Source: Actinacidiphila epipremni
GTDB taxonomy: Bacteria > Actinomycetota > Actinomycetes > Streptomycetales > Streptomycetaceae
Direction: 5' to 3'
DNA: 64,000 nt
Assembly (NCBI RefSeq): GCF_012034175.1
Contig: NZ_JAATEJ010000009.1
Coordinates: 165,179 to 229,178, forward strand
Shown here: positions 18,600-27,105 of the stretch, one piece after another
How positions within the stretch are numbered: the first letter of the stretch is position 1
How the letters are laid out: every line of letters starts with the position of its first letter
Notes under the pieces: generated by a model
What the model saw: the letters and a program-made list of their open reading frames with translations, nothing else
Told to the model about the DNA's origin: nothing
The model's database searches: none
Position numbers and translations under genes: made by a program

Positions 18600-19576
18600 C
18601 GAACGCGGGCGCCGGGGCCGCACCGGGTGCCGGAGCCGCGGGCGCTCGGGCCGAGGGTTGCGAAGCGCCGGACGCCGGAGGCAAGGGCGCCGCGGCCCCG
18701 GGCGGCGGGGTCGAGGTCGGGGTGGGGCGGACGGCGTTGCTGGTTGCTGCCGCGCGGGCGATCGAGACGCGGCGGGCGGATGCGCTCGCGCGGGACGAGT
18801 ACGCCGAGGGCTTCGTGCGCGCGGCCGGGGTGTGCGCGGGCTGGCCGCTGCGGCCGGAAGAGGTCCCGGGTGGGGACGCGGATCCGCTCTGGGGGAGGTT
18901 GGGGCGCTACTTCGGGCTGCGGACCCGGGTCTTCGACGATCACCTGCTGGCCGCCGCGCGGGCCGGGATACGGCAGGTGGTGCTGCTCGGGGCGGGGCTG
19001 GACACCCGGGCGTACCGGCTGCCGTGGCCGGACGGCTGCACGGTGTTCGAGGTGGACCGGGAGGAGGTGCTGGCGTTCAAGCACCGCACGCTGGACGGCG
19101 CGGCGGCGGTGCCGCGGGCCCGGCGGGTCGCGTTGGCGGCGGACCTGCGGCAGGACTGGGCGGCGCGGTTGCGGGCCGCCGGGTTCGAGCCGGGCCGGCC
19201 CACGGCGTGGCTCGCGGAGGGGCTGCTGTTGTACCTGCCCTCGGCGGCGGAGGCGCAGCTCATGGCGACGGTGGACGCGTTGAGCGCGCCGGGGAGCACG
19301 TTCGGGTACGAGGTGAAGTACGTGGCGGAGTCGGCGGCGGTGCGCTCCTCGCCGGTCTACACCGCGGCCCGGGAGCGGATCGGCGTGGACCTGCTGGCCC
19401 TCTTCGACGGCGACCCGCGGCCCGACTCCGCGGCGGACCTGACCGCGCGCGGCTGGCGGGCCCAGGTGCGTACGCCTTTCCAGTTCAGCCGCCGCCTCGG
19501 CCGCGGCCCGCTGCCCGAGCCGGACGACGCGCTCGCCGCCAACCGCTGGACGTTCGCCGTGCGCCCGGCCGCGTAA
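18515..19576 (+). CDS. SAM-dependent O-methyltransferase (TIGR00027/PPM type)
   Basis: The protein has 353 residues from ATG 18515, supported by GAGGAGGAGG upstream. The first 65 residues are low-complexity Ala/Gly. Then come VGVGRTALLVAAARAIETRRADALARDEYA (split over two helices), the SAM-binding VVLLGAGLDTRAYRL motif, VFEVDREEVLAFK and LAEGLLLYLP, all hallmarks of the leucine-carboxyl-methyltransferase-related family. These enzymes methylate carboxyl or hydroxyl groups of small molecules in secondary metabolism. It closes the four-gene unit; the 85-base overlap with the hydrolase implies coupled translation. Confidence 0.85.
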   Translation: MAGTTAEGSPLGPPDLAHDPADSGPAGLANAGAGAAPGAGAAGARAEGCEAPDAGGKGAAAPGGGVEVGVGRTALLVAAARAIETRRADALARDEYAEGFVRAAGVCAGWPLRPEEVPGGDADPLWGRLGRYFGLRTRVFDDHLLAAARAGIRQVVLLGAGLDTRAYRLPWPDGCTVFEVDREEVLAFKHRTLDGAAAVPRARRVALAADLRQDWAARLRAAGFEPGRPTAWLAEGLLLYLPSAAEAQLMATVDALSAPGSTFGYEVKYVAESAAVRSSPVYTAARERIGVDLLALFDGDPRPDSAADLTARGWRAQVRTPFQFSRRLGRGPLPEPDDALAANRWTFAVRPAA

Positions 19577-19627
19577 GGCATCCAGGGCGCGCGGCCGGGC
19601 GCCGGGCGGGCCGGCGGGTGGCGGGGG

Positions 19628-20113
19628 TCAGTCCAGGGCGGCGAAGGCGCCGGGCTGGTAGGAGCCGCCCTGGTTGTGGACGATGACGCCCATGCGGCTC
19701 GCGGCGTTGATGAGGGAGACCAGGCAGACGAGCGAGCCGAGCTGGTCGTCGTCGTAGTGCGTGCGCACCGCCGCCCAGGTGGTGTCCGAGACGCCCTCGG
19801 CGGCGTCGGCGACCCGGGTGCCCTCCTCCGCGAAGGCCAGCGCGGCGCGTTCGGCGGCGGAGAAGACGGTGGTGTGCCGCCAGGTCGCGACGAGCCCGAG
19901 CCGTAGCGGCGTCTCGCCCGCGGCGACCGCCTCCTTGACGTGGACGTCGGCGCAGTAGCCGCAGCCGTTGATCTGGGCGACCCGCAGCTGGACGAGCTCC
20001 AGCAGCGCCCGGGGCAGGGTCGTGGACGCGAAGAGGGCGAGCGAGGTGGCGTGGAAGCGCTTGGCGACCTTCGCCGCCGTGGGGCTGCCGAGCAGGTTGA
20101 AGCGGGGTTCCAT
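19628..20113 (-). CDS. AhpD-like carboxymuconolactone-decarboxylase-fold protein
   Basis: The protein has 161 residues from ATG 20113. The redox motif is present: LVQLRVAQINGCGYCADVHV, with Cys51, Cys54 and His58, as in AhpD-type alkylhydroperoxidases. It is predicted to be a small cytosolic thiol oxidoreductase. It is divergent from an ECF41-type sigma factor; in this sigma family the partner gene is characteristically a carboxymuconolactone-decarboxylase-like or related oxidoreductase transcribed by that sigma. Confidence 0.9.
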   Translation of the reverse strand: MEPRFNLLGSPTAAKVAKRFHATSLALFASTTLPRALLELVQLRVAQINGCGYCADVHVKEAVAAGETPLRLGLVATWRHTTVFSAAERAALAFAEEGTRVADAAEGVSDTTWAAVRTHYDDDQLGSLVCLVSLINAASRMGVIVHNQGGSYQPGAFAALD

Positions 20114-20217
20114 CGGTCGGTCCTCCGGTGTGTGCTGGTGGGGTGCTGCGGGGTGGGCGCCGCGGCGCCGGACGCCCAGAAGATGCCGCGGCCCCGGGGC
20201 CCGTGACGGCGCGGCGA

Positions 20218-20249
20218 TGTGACGTGGCCCACGGGCCGGAGCCGTCACA
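20218..20249. promoter_or_regulatory. Paired CGTCACA motifs in ECF41 divergent region
   Basis: CGTCACA occurs at 20243-20249 on the plus strand and at 20224-20218 on the minus strand, one pointing to each gene. Known ECF41 promoters use a TGTCACA-like -35. No clear CGTC -10 is found at the expected spacing on the minus strand, so this is only a candidate. Confidence 0.35.
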
Positions 20250-20309
20250 CGGCGGCGCCCGGCGGTATCTCGTGGGAGTAGCCGCAGGCGAGGGATCAGG
20301 AGCCGCACG

Positions 20310-21224
20310 ATGAGCGAGCGCATGGCGACGCCGGACGGCGGCCCGGCCACCGAGGTCTTCCTCGCGCACCGCAACCTGCTCTTCACCGTCGCCTACGAGA
20401 TGCTCGGCTCCGCCGCCGACGCCGAGGACGCCCTCCAGGAGACCTGGCTGCGCTGGTCGGCCGTGGACCTGGCGACCGTGCGCGACCCGCGCGCGTACCT
20501 GGTCCGGGCCACCACCCGGCAGGCGCTGCTGCGGCTGCGCACGCTGGCCCGACGCCGGGAGACGTACGTCGGCCCGTGGCTGCCCGAGCCGCTGCTGACC
20601 ACGCCCGACGTCGCCGAGGACGTCGAGTTCGCCGAGAGCGTCTCGACGGCGATGCTGCTCGTGCTGGAGACGCTGGCGCCGACCGAGCGGGCGGTCTTCG
20701 TGCTGCGCGAGGTCTTCGCCGTCGACTACGCGGAGATCGCCGCGGCCGTCGGCAAGTCCCCGGCCGCCGTACGGCAGATCGCGCACCGGGCCCGCGCGCA
20801 TGTGGCGGCCCGCCGGCCGCGCGGGTCGGCGGCGGTGACCGCGCGGGAGAGCCGCCGCGCCCTCGCCGCCTTCCGCCGGGCCGTGGAGACCGGCGACCTG
20901 CGGGCACTGCTCGACATGCTCGCGCCTGACGTCGTCCTCGTCGGCGACGGCGGCGGCGCCGTGACCGCGGCCACCGAGCCGGTCGTGGGCGCCCCGGCCG
21001 TCGCCCGCACGCTGTCCGCCGGGCTGCCCGGACTCGGCGCCCGCGCCACCCTGGAGACCGTCGAGGCCAACGGCCGCCCCGCGCTGGTCGTCCGGATCGC
21101 CGGCGAGATCGACGACGTCGTGACGGTCCGCATCGACGACGGCCTGATCACCGCGCTCTACGTCGTCCGCAACCCCCGCAAGCTGACCCGCCTCACCCGC
21201 CCGACGCCGGTGACCCGAAGTTGA
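20310..21224 (+). CDS. ECF41-family sigma factor with SnoaL-like C-terminal domain (SigJ type)
   Basis: The protein has 304 residues. Sigma region 2 spans about 14-85 (AYEMLGSAADAEDALQETWLRW) and region 4 about 115-175 (LAPTERAVFVLREVF, then YAEIAAAVGKSPAAVRQIAHRAR). The linker contains the signature WLPEPL. The extra C-terminal domain (about 190-304) is a SnoaL-like fold with the conserved DGGG and NPRKL stretches that modulate ECF41 activity without a separate anti-sigma factor. It is divergent from its AhpD-like partner, which it probably transcribes along with itself. Confidence 0.93.
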   Translation: MSERMATPDGGPATEVFLAHRNLLFTVAYEMLGSAADAEDALQETWLRWSAVDLATVRDPRAYLVRATTRQALLRLRTLARRRETYVGPWLPEPLLTTPDVAEDVEFAESVSTAMLLVLETLAPTERAVFVLREVFAVDYAEIAAAVGKSPAAVRQIAHRARAHVAARRPRGSAAVTARESRRALAAFRRAVETGDLRALLDMLAPDVVLVGDGGGAVTAATEPVVGAPAVARTLSAGLPGLGARATLETVEANGRPALVVRIAGEIDDVVTVRIDDGLITALYVVRNPRKLTRLTRPTPVTRS

Positions 21225-21837
21225 CGCCCCCGGCGCCGCCGGCCGCCCCCGTCGCCCCCGCCGCCTGCGCCGCCGCCTCCGCCCAGTCCCCGGTACGCCG
21301 GTGCCGCCGCAGCCCCACCGCCGCGAACTCGTCGTACGCGTCGCCCGCGACGGCCCCGAGGTGGCGCAACGCCTGCGAGATCGGGCTGCCGTCCGCGTCG
21401 AAGGGCTCGTCCACCCCCATGTGCAGGGGGCCGAGCGCCAGGTCGCCGCCCTGCCACACGGCGGCGTGCTGCTCGCCCACACCGCCGAAGAAGTCCGCCT
21501 CCACGTAGGCCAGCGGGCCCGCCGCCGCTCCCCCCGCCCCCGCCGCCGACCAGCGGGCCAGCCGGGCCCCGAAGCCGCCGGGCAGGAAGAAGAAGCCCCA
21601 CGCGCAGCCGGTGTCGCCGTTCGTGACGGCATCGAAGAGCTCGTCCGTCATCGGGAGCAGCGCCAGCCCCTGGCCCAGCTCATGGGCGAGGCCGTACGCG
21701 AGCCCGTACGCGGGGCCGTCCGTGAGCCCCCGCGCGAGCCCGCACGCCGGGTCCGGTGCCGCCCCGGCGCCGAGGTCCCGGACGACGCCCCGCACCAGCT
21801 CCGCGCCGCCGATCACCGCCCGCAGGTCGTAACCCAT
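21193..21837 (-). CDS. Hypothetical protein
   Basis: The protein has 214 residues with no motif I recognise. It shows a glycine/alanine-rich helical first part, a central segment with aromatic residues (GCAWGFFFLPGGFGARLARW, then AYVEADFFGGVGEQ) and a charged C-terminal helix (AYDEFAAVGLRRHRRTGDW). The last 32 bases overlap the 3' end of the convergent sigma gene. Codon use is normal for the region, which supports coding. No start-site alternative is better. Confidence 0.6.
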   Translation of the reverse strand: MGYDLRAVIGGAELVRGVVRDLGAGAAPDPACGLARGLTDGPAYGLAYGLAHELGQGLALLPMTDELFDAVTNGDTGCAWGFFFLPGGFGARLARWSAAGAGGAAAGPLAYVEADFFGGVGEQHAAVWQGGDLALGPLHMGVDEPFDADGSPISQALRHLGAVAGDAYDEFAAVGLRRHRRTGDWAEAAAQAAGATGAAGGAGGVNFGSPASGG

Positions 21838-21917
21838 CGCCCCGCCGCCCTTCCGCCGCTCCGCCGCTCGCCCGGCGGCCAGTGTCGCCGACGCCGGGCC
21901 CGGGCATCACCCGGGTT

Positions 21918-24272
21918 TCACGTCCCGGCGCCCGGCGCGGAAGCGGACGCGGCCTCGGACGCCGGGGCCGGCGAAGGCGCGGGCTCAGGCGAAGGCGCAG
22001 AGGTGGGCGCGGCCCCGGGCGCGGCGGAAGCCGCCAGCCGCGCCTGCTCCTCCTCCACGATCCGCCGCGCCAGCGACCCGTCCGAGACATCGATCGCGTC
22101 CGGCGCGGCGTCGGCGAGATCGCTGCGCCGCGCGTACGCGTCGAAGAGCTGCGACTTCGCGGCGAGGATGTCCAGCAGCCGCGGGTCGACGCCGGTCGTG
22201 GCGAGCAGGCGGTGGACGTGGACGGTACGCACCTGGCCCATCCGGTGCGCGCGGGCCACCGCCTGCTGCTCGACGGTCGGCTTGACCTGCGGCTCGCACA
22301 GGATCACCACGGACGCCGCCTGGAGGTTGAGGCCGACGCCGCCCGCCTCGATCTGCGCGAGCAGCACCGCGTGGCCGGGCGCGGCGCCGAACGCGTCCAC
22401 GACCGCCTGCCGCGCGGCGGGCGCGAGGCTCCCGGTCAGCGGCCCGTGCACACCCGCACCCGCACCCGTACCCGTACCCGCACCCGCCGGCAGGCCCTCC
22501 GCGCCGAGCGCCTGCCCGACGACGGCGAGCACATCGCGGAAGTAGGAGAAGACGACGACCTTCAGCCCGCCGGCCGCCGCCTCGGCGACGAGTTCACGCA
22601 GCCGCGCGAGCTTCGCGGACTGCTCCGGGCGGGCGAAGGCGGCACGCCGCATGGCCATGAAGTTGCCGGCGAGCACCGCCTCGCGGTAGGCGTCCTGGTC
22701 GGCGGCGCTGAGCTCCTGCCACTCGTCGGTCCGCACCAGCGAGGGCAGTTCGGCGAGCACGTCCCGCTGGTTGCGCCGCAGGTACGCCGGTGCGACGGCC
22801 GCCCGGAACGCCCGCGCCCCGCCCCCGCCGCCACCCCCGCCCGCACCGCCGCCCTCCCCGGACCCCGGCCCCGCCCCCTGCTCCTCCGGTATGAGGTCCG
22901 GCCGCAGATACCGTACGAGCGTACGGAACTCCGCCACCCGGTTCTCCATCGGCGTGCCGGTGAGGAACAGCACCCGCTCGCACCGCGCCGCCCACCCCGC
23001 GACGGCCTGCGAGCGCCGGGTCTCCGGGTTCTTGACGTAGTGCGCCTCGTCGACGACGAGCATCGCCGGCGCGGCCCCGTCCCCCTCCTCCGGTACGGCG
23101 AAACCGCGCAGCGCGTCGTACGTCGTGACGGCGACGCCCCCGCCCGTACGCCACTCGGCGAAGGCGTCGCCCCGGTCGGGGCCGTGCAGCGGTACGGCCC
23201 GCAGGGCGCTGCGCCCGGCGATCTCCCGGGTCCAGTTGACCAGCACGCCCGCCGGGCACACGACCAGGAAGTGCGTACGCCCGCGCGCGGCCAGGTGCGC
23301 GAGCGCCGCGACGGCCTGCACGGTCTTGCCGAGCCCCATCTCGTCGCCGAGCACGACCCGCCGCTGGGCGAGGGCGAAGCGCGCGCCGAACGCCTGGTAG
23401 CCGCGCAGCGACACCCGCAGGTGGGTGTCGTCCAGCGGCTGCTCCCTGACCCGTTCGACGACCTCGGACGGCAGGAAGCCCTCGGCTGCCGCCGAGTCGG
23501 GGCCGCGCTCCGACAACTGGGCCAGCAGGGCGTAGTAGTCGGCGGAGCGCACCTCGAAGTCGACCCACGCCTCGATCTCGCCCGCGGGATCGCGCAGCAG
23601 GTCCACGGACGCCTGCCGCAGCAGTTCGGGGACGCCGTCGCGCGCAGCCCGCGCCGCCAGTTCGCGCAGCCGCCCGAGCGCGTCCAGCGCCCGCTCGCGG
23701 GCCGCGCGCCCGCCCAGCCACCACCGCAGCCGCCCGGCCGCGGGCTCGGCCGCCGCCAGCAGCGGCTCCAGCTCCCGCTCCAGCGCCTCGGCCGCCGCGA
23801 CCGCCCGCCGCGCCGCGGGCCCCGCCTCGACCAGCCGGTGCAGCGCGACCAGCAGCGCGGTCTGCCCCGGGTCCCGCGCGTGCACGTCCACCTCGACGTC
23901 GAACCGTACGGCGACGGCCTCCGCGACCGCCTGCGCGAACTGCCCCGCCGCGGCCACCGCCTGGTCCGCGGTCTGCGGCCCCACGCCGGGGATCTGCCGC
24001 AGCCGGTACCGCCCGGCGGCCACCACCTCGGCGACGCTGCGATAGCCCGCCGCCTCGATCGCCGCGAGCCGCAGCCGCCCCTCGGTCACGTCCTTGAGCC
24101 GCGCGACCGGCATCCCCCCGAGCTCGCGCCCGGCGGCCTCGTCGCGCACCACCCCGTACGCCCGCCGCGCTTCCCCCACGGCGGCCCCGTGATCCCCCAC
24201 GACCGCCCGCGCGGCCTCCCGCAGCTCCCACCCCTCCCGGAGCCTCTGCTTCCGCTCGCCCCACCCCACCAT
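21918..24272 (-). CDS. SNF2-family DEAD/DEAH helicase
   Basis: The protein has 784 residues. The N-terminal third is helical and contains a helix-hairpin-helix (RLRQIPGVGPQTADQAV, about 90-107), a DNA-binding element. The SNF2 ATPase follows: Walker A GDEMGLGKTVQAV near 330, DEAH in MLVVDEAHYVKNPETRRS, TGTPMENR motif III, and the C-terminal lobe with VVFSYFRDVL and QQAVARAHRMGQ (motif VI). It should remodel protein-DNA complexes using ATP. A Gly-rich low-complexity insert interrupts the second lobe. It stands alone, not next to a restriction or methylation gene. Confidence 0.92.
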   Translation of the reverse strand: MVGWGERKQRLREGWELREAARAVVGDHGAAVGEARRAYGVVRDEAAGRELGGMPVARLKDVTEGRLRLAAIEAAGYRSVAEVVAAGRYRLRQIPGVGPQTADQAVAAAGQFAQAVAEAVAVRFDVEVDVHARDPGQTALLVALHRLVEAGPAARRAVAAAEALERELEPLLAAAEPAAGRLRWWLGGRAARERALDALGRLRELAARAARDGVPELLRQASVDLLRDPAGEIEAWVDFEVRSADYYALLAQLSERGPDSAAAEGFLPSEVVERVREQPLDDTHLRVSLRGYQAFGARFALAQRRVVLGDEMGLGKTVQAVAALAHLAARGRTHFLVVCPAGVLVNWTREIAGRSALRAVPLHGPDRGDAFAEWRTGGGVAVTTYDALRGFAVPEEGDGAAPAMLVVDEAHYVKNPETRRSQAVAGWAARCERVLFLTGTPMENRVAEFRTLVRYLRPDLIPEEQGAGPGSGEGGGAGGGGGGGGARAFRAAVAPAYLRRNQRDVLAELPSLVRTDEWQELSAADQDAYREAVLAGNFMAMRRAAFARPEQSAKLARLRELVAEAAAGGLKVVVFSYFRDVLAVVGQALGAEGLPAGAGTGTGAGAGVHGPLTGSLAPAARQAVVDAFGAAPGHAVLLAQIEAGGVGLNLQAASVVILCEPQVKPTVEQQAVARAHRMGQVRTVHVHRLLATTGVDPRLLDILAAKSQLFDAYARRSDLADAAPDAIDVSDGSLARRIVEEEQARLAASAAPGAAPTSAPSPEPAPSPAPASEAASASAPGAGT

Positions 24273-24304
24273 CCCGCCATCCTCGCACGCCCCCCGGACA
24301 CGGC

Positions 24305-24829
24305 TCAGAGCTCGGCCTCCGGGTAGGCGTCGCGCAGCGGCCTGCGGGCGTCGTCGAAGCCGCCGGCGCGGAGGTCTTCCGAGCTGAAGGCGGCGTCCGC
24401 GCGGTCGGTGAGGACGATCGCGGCGAGGGTGTCGAGCATGTCCAGATGGTCGCGCCGGGCGGACGCCACCGCCTCCTCGATACGGCCGCTCGCCGCGAGG
24501 ACCTGCCCACCGGCCGGCCCGGCCGCCTCCAGCCGCTTGACGAGCAGGCCGGCCTCCAGATAGCCGGACCAGGGGGTGCGGAGGGCGAGGTAGGAGGCCG
24601 CAGTGCTGCGGAAGAGCATCAGCAGCGCACGGTTCGCGGTGGGCGCGGCCCGCGCGAGGTCCAGGGTCTGCCCGAAGCGGCGTTCGAGGGCGCGCTCCAG
24701 CCCGGCGAAGTAGCCGGCCAGCGCGCGCCGGAACTCCGTGCCCTCGCCCGCGTATTCGCCGTATCCGCTGTCAGGCCCGCCGATCACGTGCAGCCGGCAC
24801 CGGACGTAGGCGGCTCGGTCGTAGCGCAC
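24305..24829 (-). CDS. Hypothetical helical protein
   Basis: The protein has 174 residues, mostly alpha-helical by composition, with no recognised domain. Visible features are a short N-terminal strand (YVRCRLHVIGG), a central basic/hydrophobic helix bundle (ALERRFGQTLDLARAAPTAN, then LLMLFRSTAASYLALRTPW) and a charged C-terminal part. It lies 32 bases upstream of the helicase on the same strand order (24305 precedes it in transcription), so the two could be co-transcribed. Function unknown. Confidence 0.6.
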   Translation of the reverse strand: MRYDRAAYVRCRLHVIGGPDSGYGEYAGEGTEFRRALAGYFAGLERALERRFGQTLDLARAAPTANRALLMLFRSTAASYLALRTPWSGYLEAGLLVKRLEAAGPAGGQVLAASGRIEEAVASARRDHLDMLDTLAAIVLTDRADAAFSSEDLRAGGFDDARRPLRDAYPEAEL

Positions 24830-24949
24830 TGCTTCTCCCCGGAATCATGCGCGCGCCGCCCGTCGCGGTGCGCGCCGCCCGCAGCGTAGACGGCGCGGGC
24901 CGGGTGGTCCCAGCGGTTGGTCGGGGTGCGGTGGGCGGGGCCGGCGGGG

Positions 24950-25807
24950 TCAGGGCGCTGGCTGGATGCCGGCGGTGCGGGTCGCGCGCCAGCACAGGGA
25001 GCGGAAGGGCAGGTCGAACTCGGCGTCACCGGCGGCCCCTGCGTCTTGGTCGCGCCCGGTGGCCCGGTCGCCCGCCGCGCCGAGGGAGAGCATCTCGCGC
25101 AGGCTCCGCTCCGCCCGGGTCAGCAGCGCGGCGCGGTTCTCGGCCGGCAGCAGGATGACGCGGCTGTAGGTGCCCAGCAGCGCCGCGGCATCCCGCGGGG
25201 TGCTGCGGCGGGTGCAGGTGAAGGCGGCCTCCTCGACCTCGCCGAAGGGCGAGCCGGGGATGTCGAGGTCGCCGCGCAGCCGGGCGCCGCGGCCGGCGTG
25301 CCGGCTGGCCGGGTCGCGGGTGACGGCGGCGTTCTCGGGCCGCAGGCCCGCGTACCACTCGCCGACCCACGGCACACTCACGTCGAGGCTGTTCCAGACC
25401 ACGCCGAGCCGGCCGCCCGGCCGCAGCACCCGGCCGATCTCCGGCACCGCCCGCGCCGGGTCGAACCAGTGCCAGGCCGACGACACCACGACCGCGTCGA
25501 GCCGCCCGTCCGGCAGCGGCACGTCCTCCGCCGTACCGCTCAACACCGCGGCGCCCGGGACGCGTTCGGCGAGCACGCCGCGCATGCGGTCGTCCGGTTC
25601 CACCGCCGTGACCTCGGGGACCCGCTCGGCGAGCAGCCCGGTGAGCGTGCCGGCACCCGCCGCGAGGTCCAGCACCGAGCGGCAACCGGGCGGGAGCAGC
25701 CAGTCGACCGCCGCGTCGCACGGCGCCGGCCGCAGCCGCCCGTACTCCTCCGCGATCGACCCGAACGACCGTGACCTGCGGGTCAGTTCCTCGTCCTGCT
25801 CAGCCAT
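24950..25807 (-). CDS. Class I SAM-dependent methyltransferase
   Basis: The protein has 285 residues with a standard methyltransferase-11 fold: FGSIAEEYGRLRP opening, motif I VLDLAAGAGTLTGLL, motif II VTAVEPDDRM, VVSSAWHWFDP and the EIGRVLRPGGRLGVVWNSLD post-motif. The C-terminal half (TYSRVILLPAENRAALL) fits the same family. The HWFD variant is typical of enzymes close to trans-aconitate-type methyltransferases, but the substrate is not determinable. No operon partner. Confidence 0.88.
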   Translation of the reverse strand: MAEQDEELTRRSRSFGSIAEEYGRLRPAPCDAAVDWLLPPGCRSVLDLAAGAGTLTGLLAERVPEVTAVEPDDRMRGVLAERVPGAAVLSGTAEDVPLPDGRLDAVVVSSAWHWFDPARAVPEIGRVLRPGGRLGVVWNSLDVSVPWVGEWYAGLRPENAAVTRDPASRHAGRGARLRGDLDIPGSPFGEVEEAAFTCTRRSTPRDAAALLGTYSRVILLPAENRAALLTRAERSLREMLSLGAAGDRATGRDQDAGAAGDAEFDLPFRSLCWRATRTAGIQPAP

Positions 25808-25943
25808 GCGGTGCTCTCCTACGCCTGCGCTCCGGACCCCCGGGGAGGGTGCGGGCTGCCGCCCGCGGTGAGCAGAGCATAGGAGCCCGCCCTGCCGCCG
25901 CCGGGCGGCGAACCGTTCCGCCGCACCCGTGCCGCCGGGCCGG

Positions 25944-26495
25944 TCACCCGTGCCGCCGCGTACGGCCGTACACCGTCCGCACCGGCGCCTGCCCGGCCGC
26001 CCGCTTGCGCTCGGCCTCCCACGCCTGGCTCTGCAGGAAGTAGGTGTCGTAGACCTCCTGCACCTCCAACAGGCTCTCCGGGGTGGCCTCGCCGAGCCCG
26101 ATGCGCTGCAAGTGCCGGAAGTATTCGAAGCGTTCGACGCCCGGCGTGATGACGATGAGCAGGTCCGCGTCGGTGCCGGGCGCGGCGGCGAAGGCGTGCG
26201 GGCGGCCCGGCGGGACGATGACGAGGTCGCCGCGCTCGGCGGTCAGCGTCTCCTCGCCGGAGAGCAACTGGGCGGCCCCGTCGAGGACGTAGAACATCTC
26301 CGCGGAGTTGTCGTGCCGGTGCGGGCGCGCCCCGTCGGCGCCGTCGACGAGCGTGACGCGCTGGGTGGACAGCGCGCCGCCCGTCGCACTGCTGTCGGCG
26401 AGCAGCCGCACCGTGGTGGGCGCCCGCCCGATCACCTCCGCCTCGGCGGAGCGGACGATCACGGTCCGGTCGAAGTCGGGAACGAGCAGCGACAT
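25944..26495 (-). CDS. Cupin-domain protein
   Basis: The protein has 183 residues and one cupin barrel. Cupin motif 1 is PHRHDNSAEMFYVLDG with two histidines and the glutamate ligand; motif 2 is PPGRPHAFAA with the third histidine. A metal site is therefore intact. The C-terminal 60 residues (VQEVYDTYFLQSQAWEAERK) are helical. Related proteins are small dioxygenases, isomerases or sensors; no substrate can be named. Confidence 0.85.
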   Translation of the reverse strand: MSLLVPDFDRTVIVRSAEAEVIGRAPTTVRLLADSSATGGALSTQRVTLVDGADGARPHRHDNSAEMFYVLDGAAQLLSGEETLTAERGDLVIVPPGRPHAFAAAPGTDADLLIVITPGVERFEYFRHLQRIGLGEATPESLLEVQEVYDTYFLQSQAWEAERKRAAGQAPVRTVYGRTRRHG

Positions 26496-26551
26496 GGGAT
26501 CCCCCTGTGGATGTCGTCGAACGCGAGGGCCCGGGAGGGCCGGTGATGAGC

Positions 26552-26616
26552 CTACGGATCACGGATTGCGGGTTGTGGATTACGGGTTGCGCGTTACGGG
26601 TTACGGGTTACGGGTC
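26552..26616. repeat. Degenerate short repeats of TTACGGGT type
   Basis: The stretch contains about eight copies of a 7-8 base motif near TTACGGGT (TACGGATC, TTGCGGGT, TTACGGGT and variants). The last three copies are perfect and directly adjoining. It is non-coding, between the cupin gene and the DUF4267 gene. Confidence 0.6.
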
Positions 26617-26650
26617 GAGGACGCGGCGCAGCGCACCGCCGCCGCGGTGC

Positions 26651-27019
26651 TCAGACGGCGAACAGCAGCCCCGCGCTGAGGAGTACGACGACGGCGGTGG
26701 CGAAGTGGACGCCGTACGCCACGGACTTCTGGCCGCCGTTGCGCAGCACTATCAGCGTGTCGCACAGCGGCAGCAGCGCCACGACGAGCATGAACCACGC
26801 CTCCGCGTGCGCCCCGGAGAAGGCCAGCAGCGCGAGGCCGAGCAACCCGAAGGTGCCGTCCCGCAGGCCCTTGATGGTCAGGTACGCCGGATCGCCGTCC
26901 GGCTTGGCGGGTACGCCGTAGCCCGCGGCGGCGGGGCGGGGCTGGAGCAGGAAGCGGGCGCCGATGAGGACGACGAAGAGGTCGAGGACGACGGCGAGGG
27001 TGTACGCGGTGACGGTCAT
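26651..27019 (-). CDS. DUF4267-type small membrane protein
   Basis: The protein has 122 residues and four predicted membrane helices (about 4-24, 50-66, 70-88 and 100-122). The conserved R-x-x-x-x-P then IKGLRDGTFGLLGL pattern and the DTLIVLRNGG loop fit the DUF4267 family. Role unknown. It is divergent from a TetR regulator, and two identical-pattern operators lie between the two genes, so it is probably the regulator's target. Confidence 0.8.
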   Translation of the reverse strand: MTVTAYTLAVVLDLFVVLIGARFLLQPRPAAAGYGVPAKPDGDPAYLTIKGLRDGTFGLLGLALLAFSGAHAEAWFMLVVALLPLCDTLIVLRNGGQKSVAYGVHFATAVVVLLSAGLLFAV

Positions 27020-27032
27020 GCCGAACTCCTTG

Positions 27033-27095
27033 CTAGCAGCGCTAGGGACGAGAGCGAAGCTAACATAGCGGCGGCACGATTGCTAGCGATGCTAG
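27033..27095. promoter_or_regulatory. Two TetR operators, CTAGC-N3-GCTAG
   Basis: CTAGC-AGC-GCTAG (27033-27045) and CTAGC-GAT-GCTAG (27083-27095) are perfect palindromes with the same arms. Their centres are exactly 50 bases apart, so two bound dimers would lie on the same DNA face. Each is within 15 bases of one of the two divergent start codons. The TetR protein at 27106 is the obvious ligand. Confidence 0.75.
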
Positions 27096-27105
27096 AATCA
27101 CGGTC

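Noticed and set aside
21756..24326. 856-residue plus-strand frame over the helicase gene
   Set aside because: Antisense shadow of a clear SNF2 helicase; no motif of its own.
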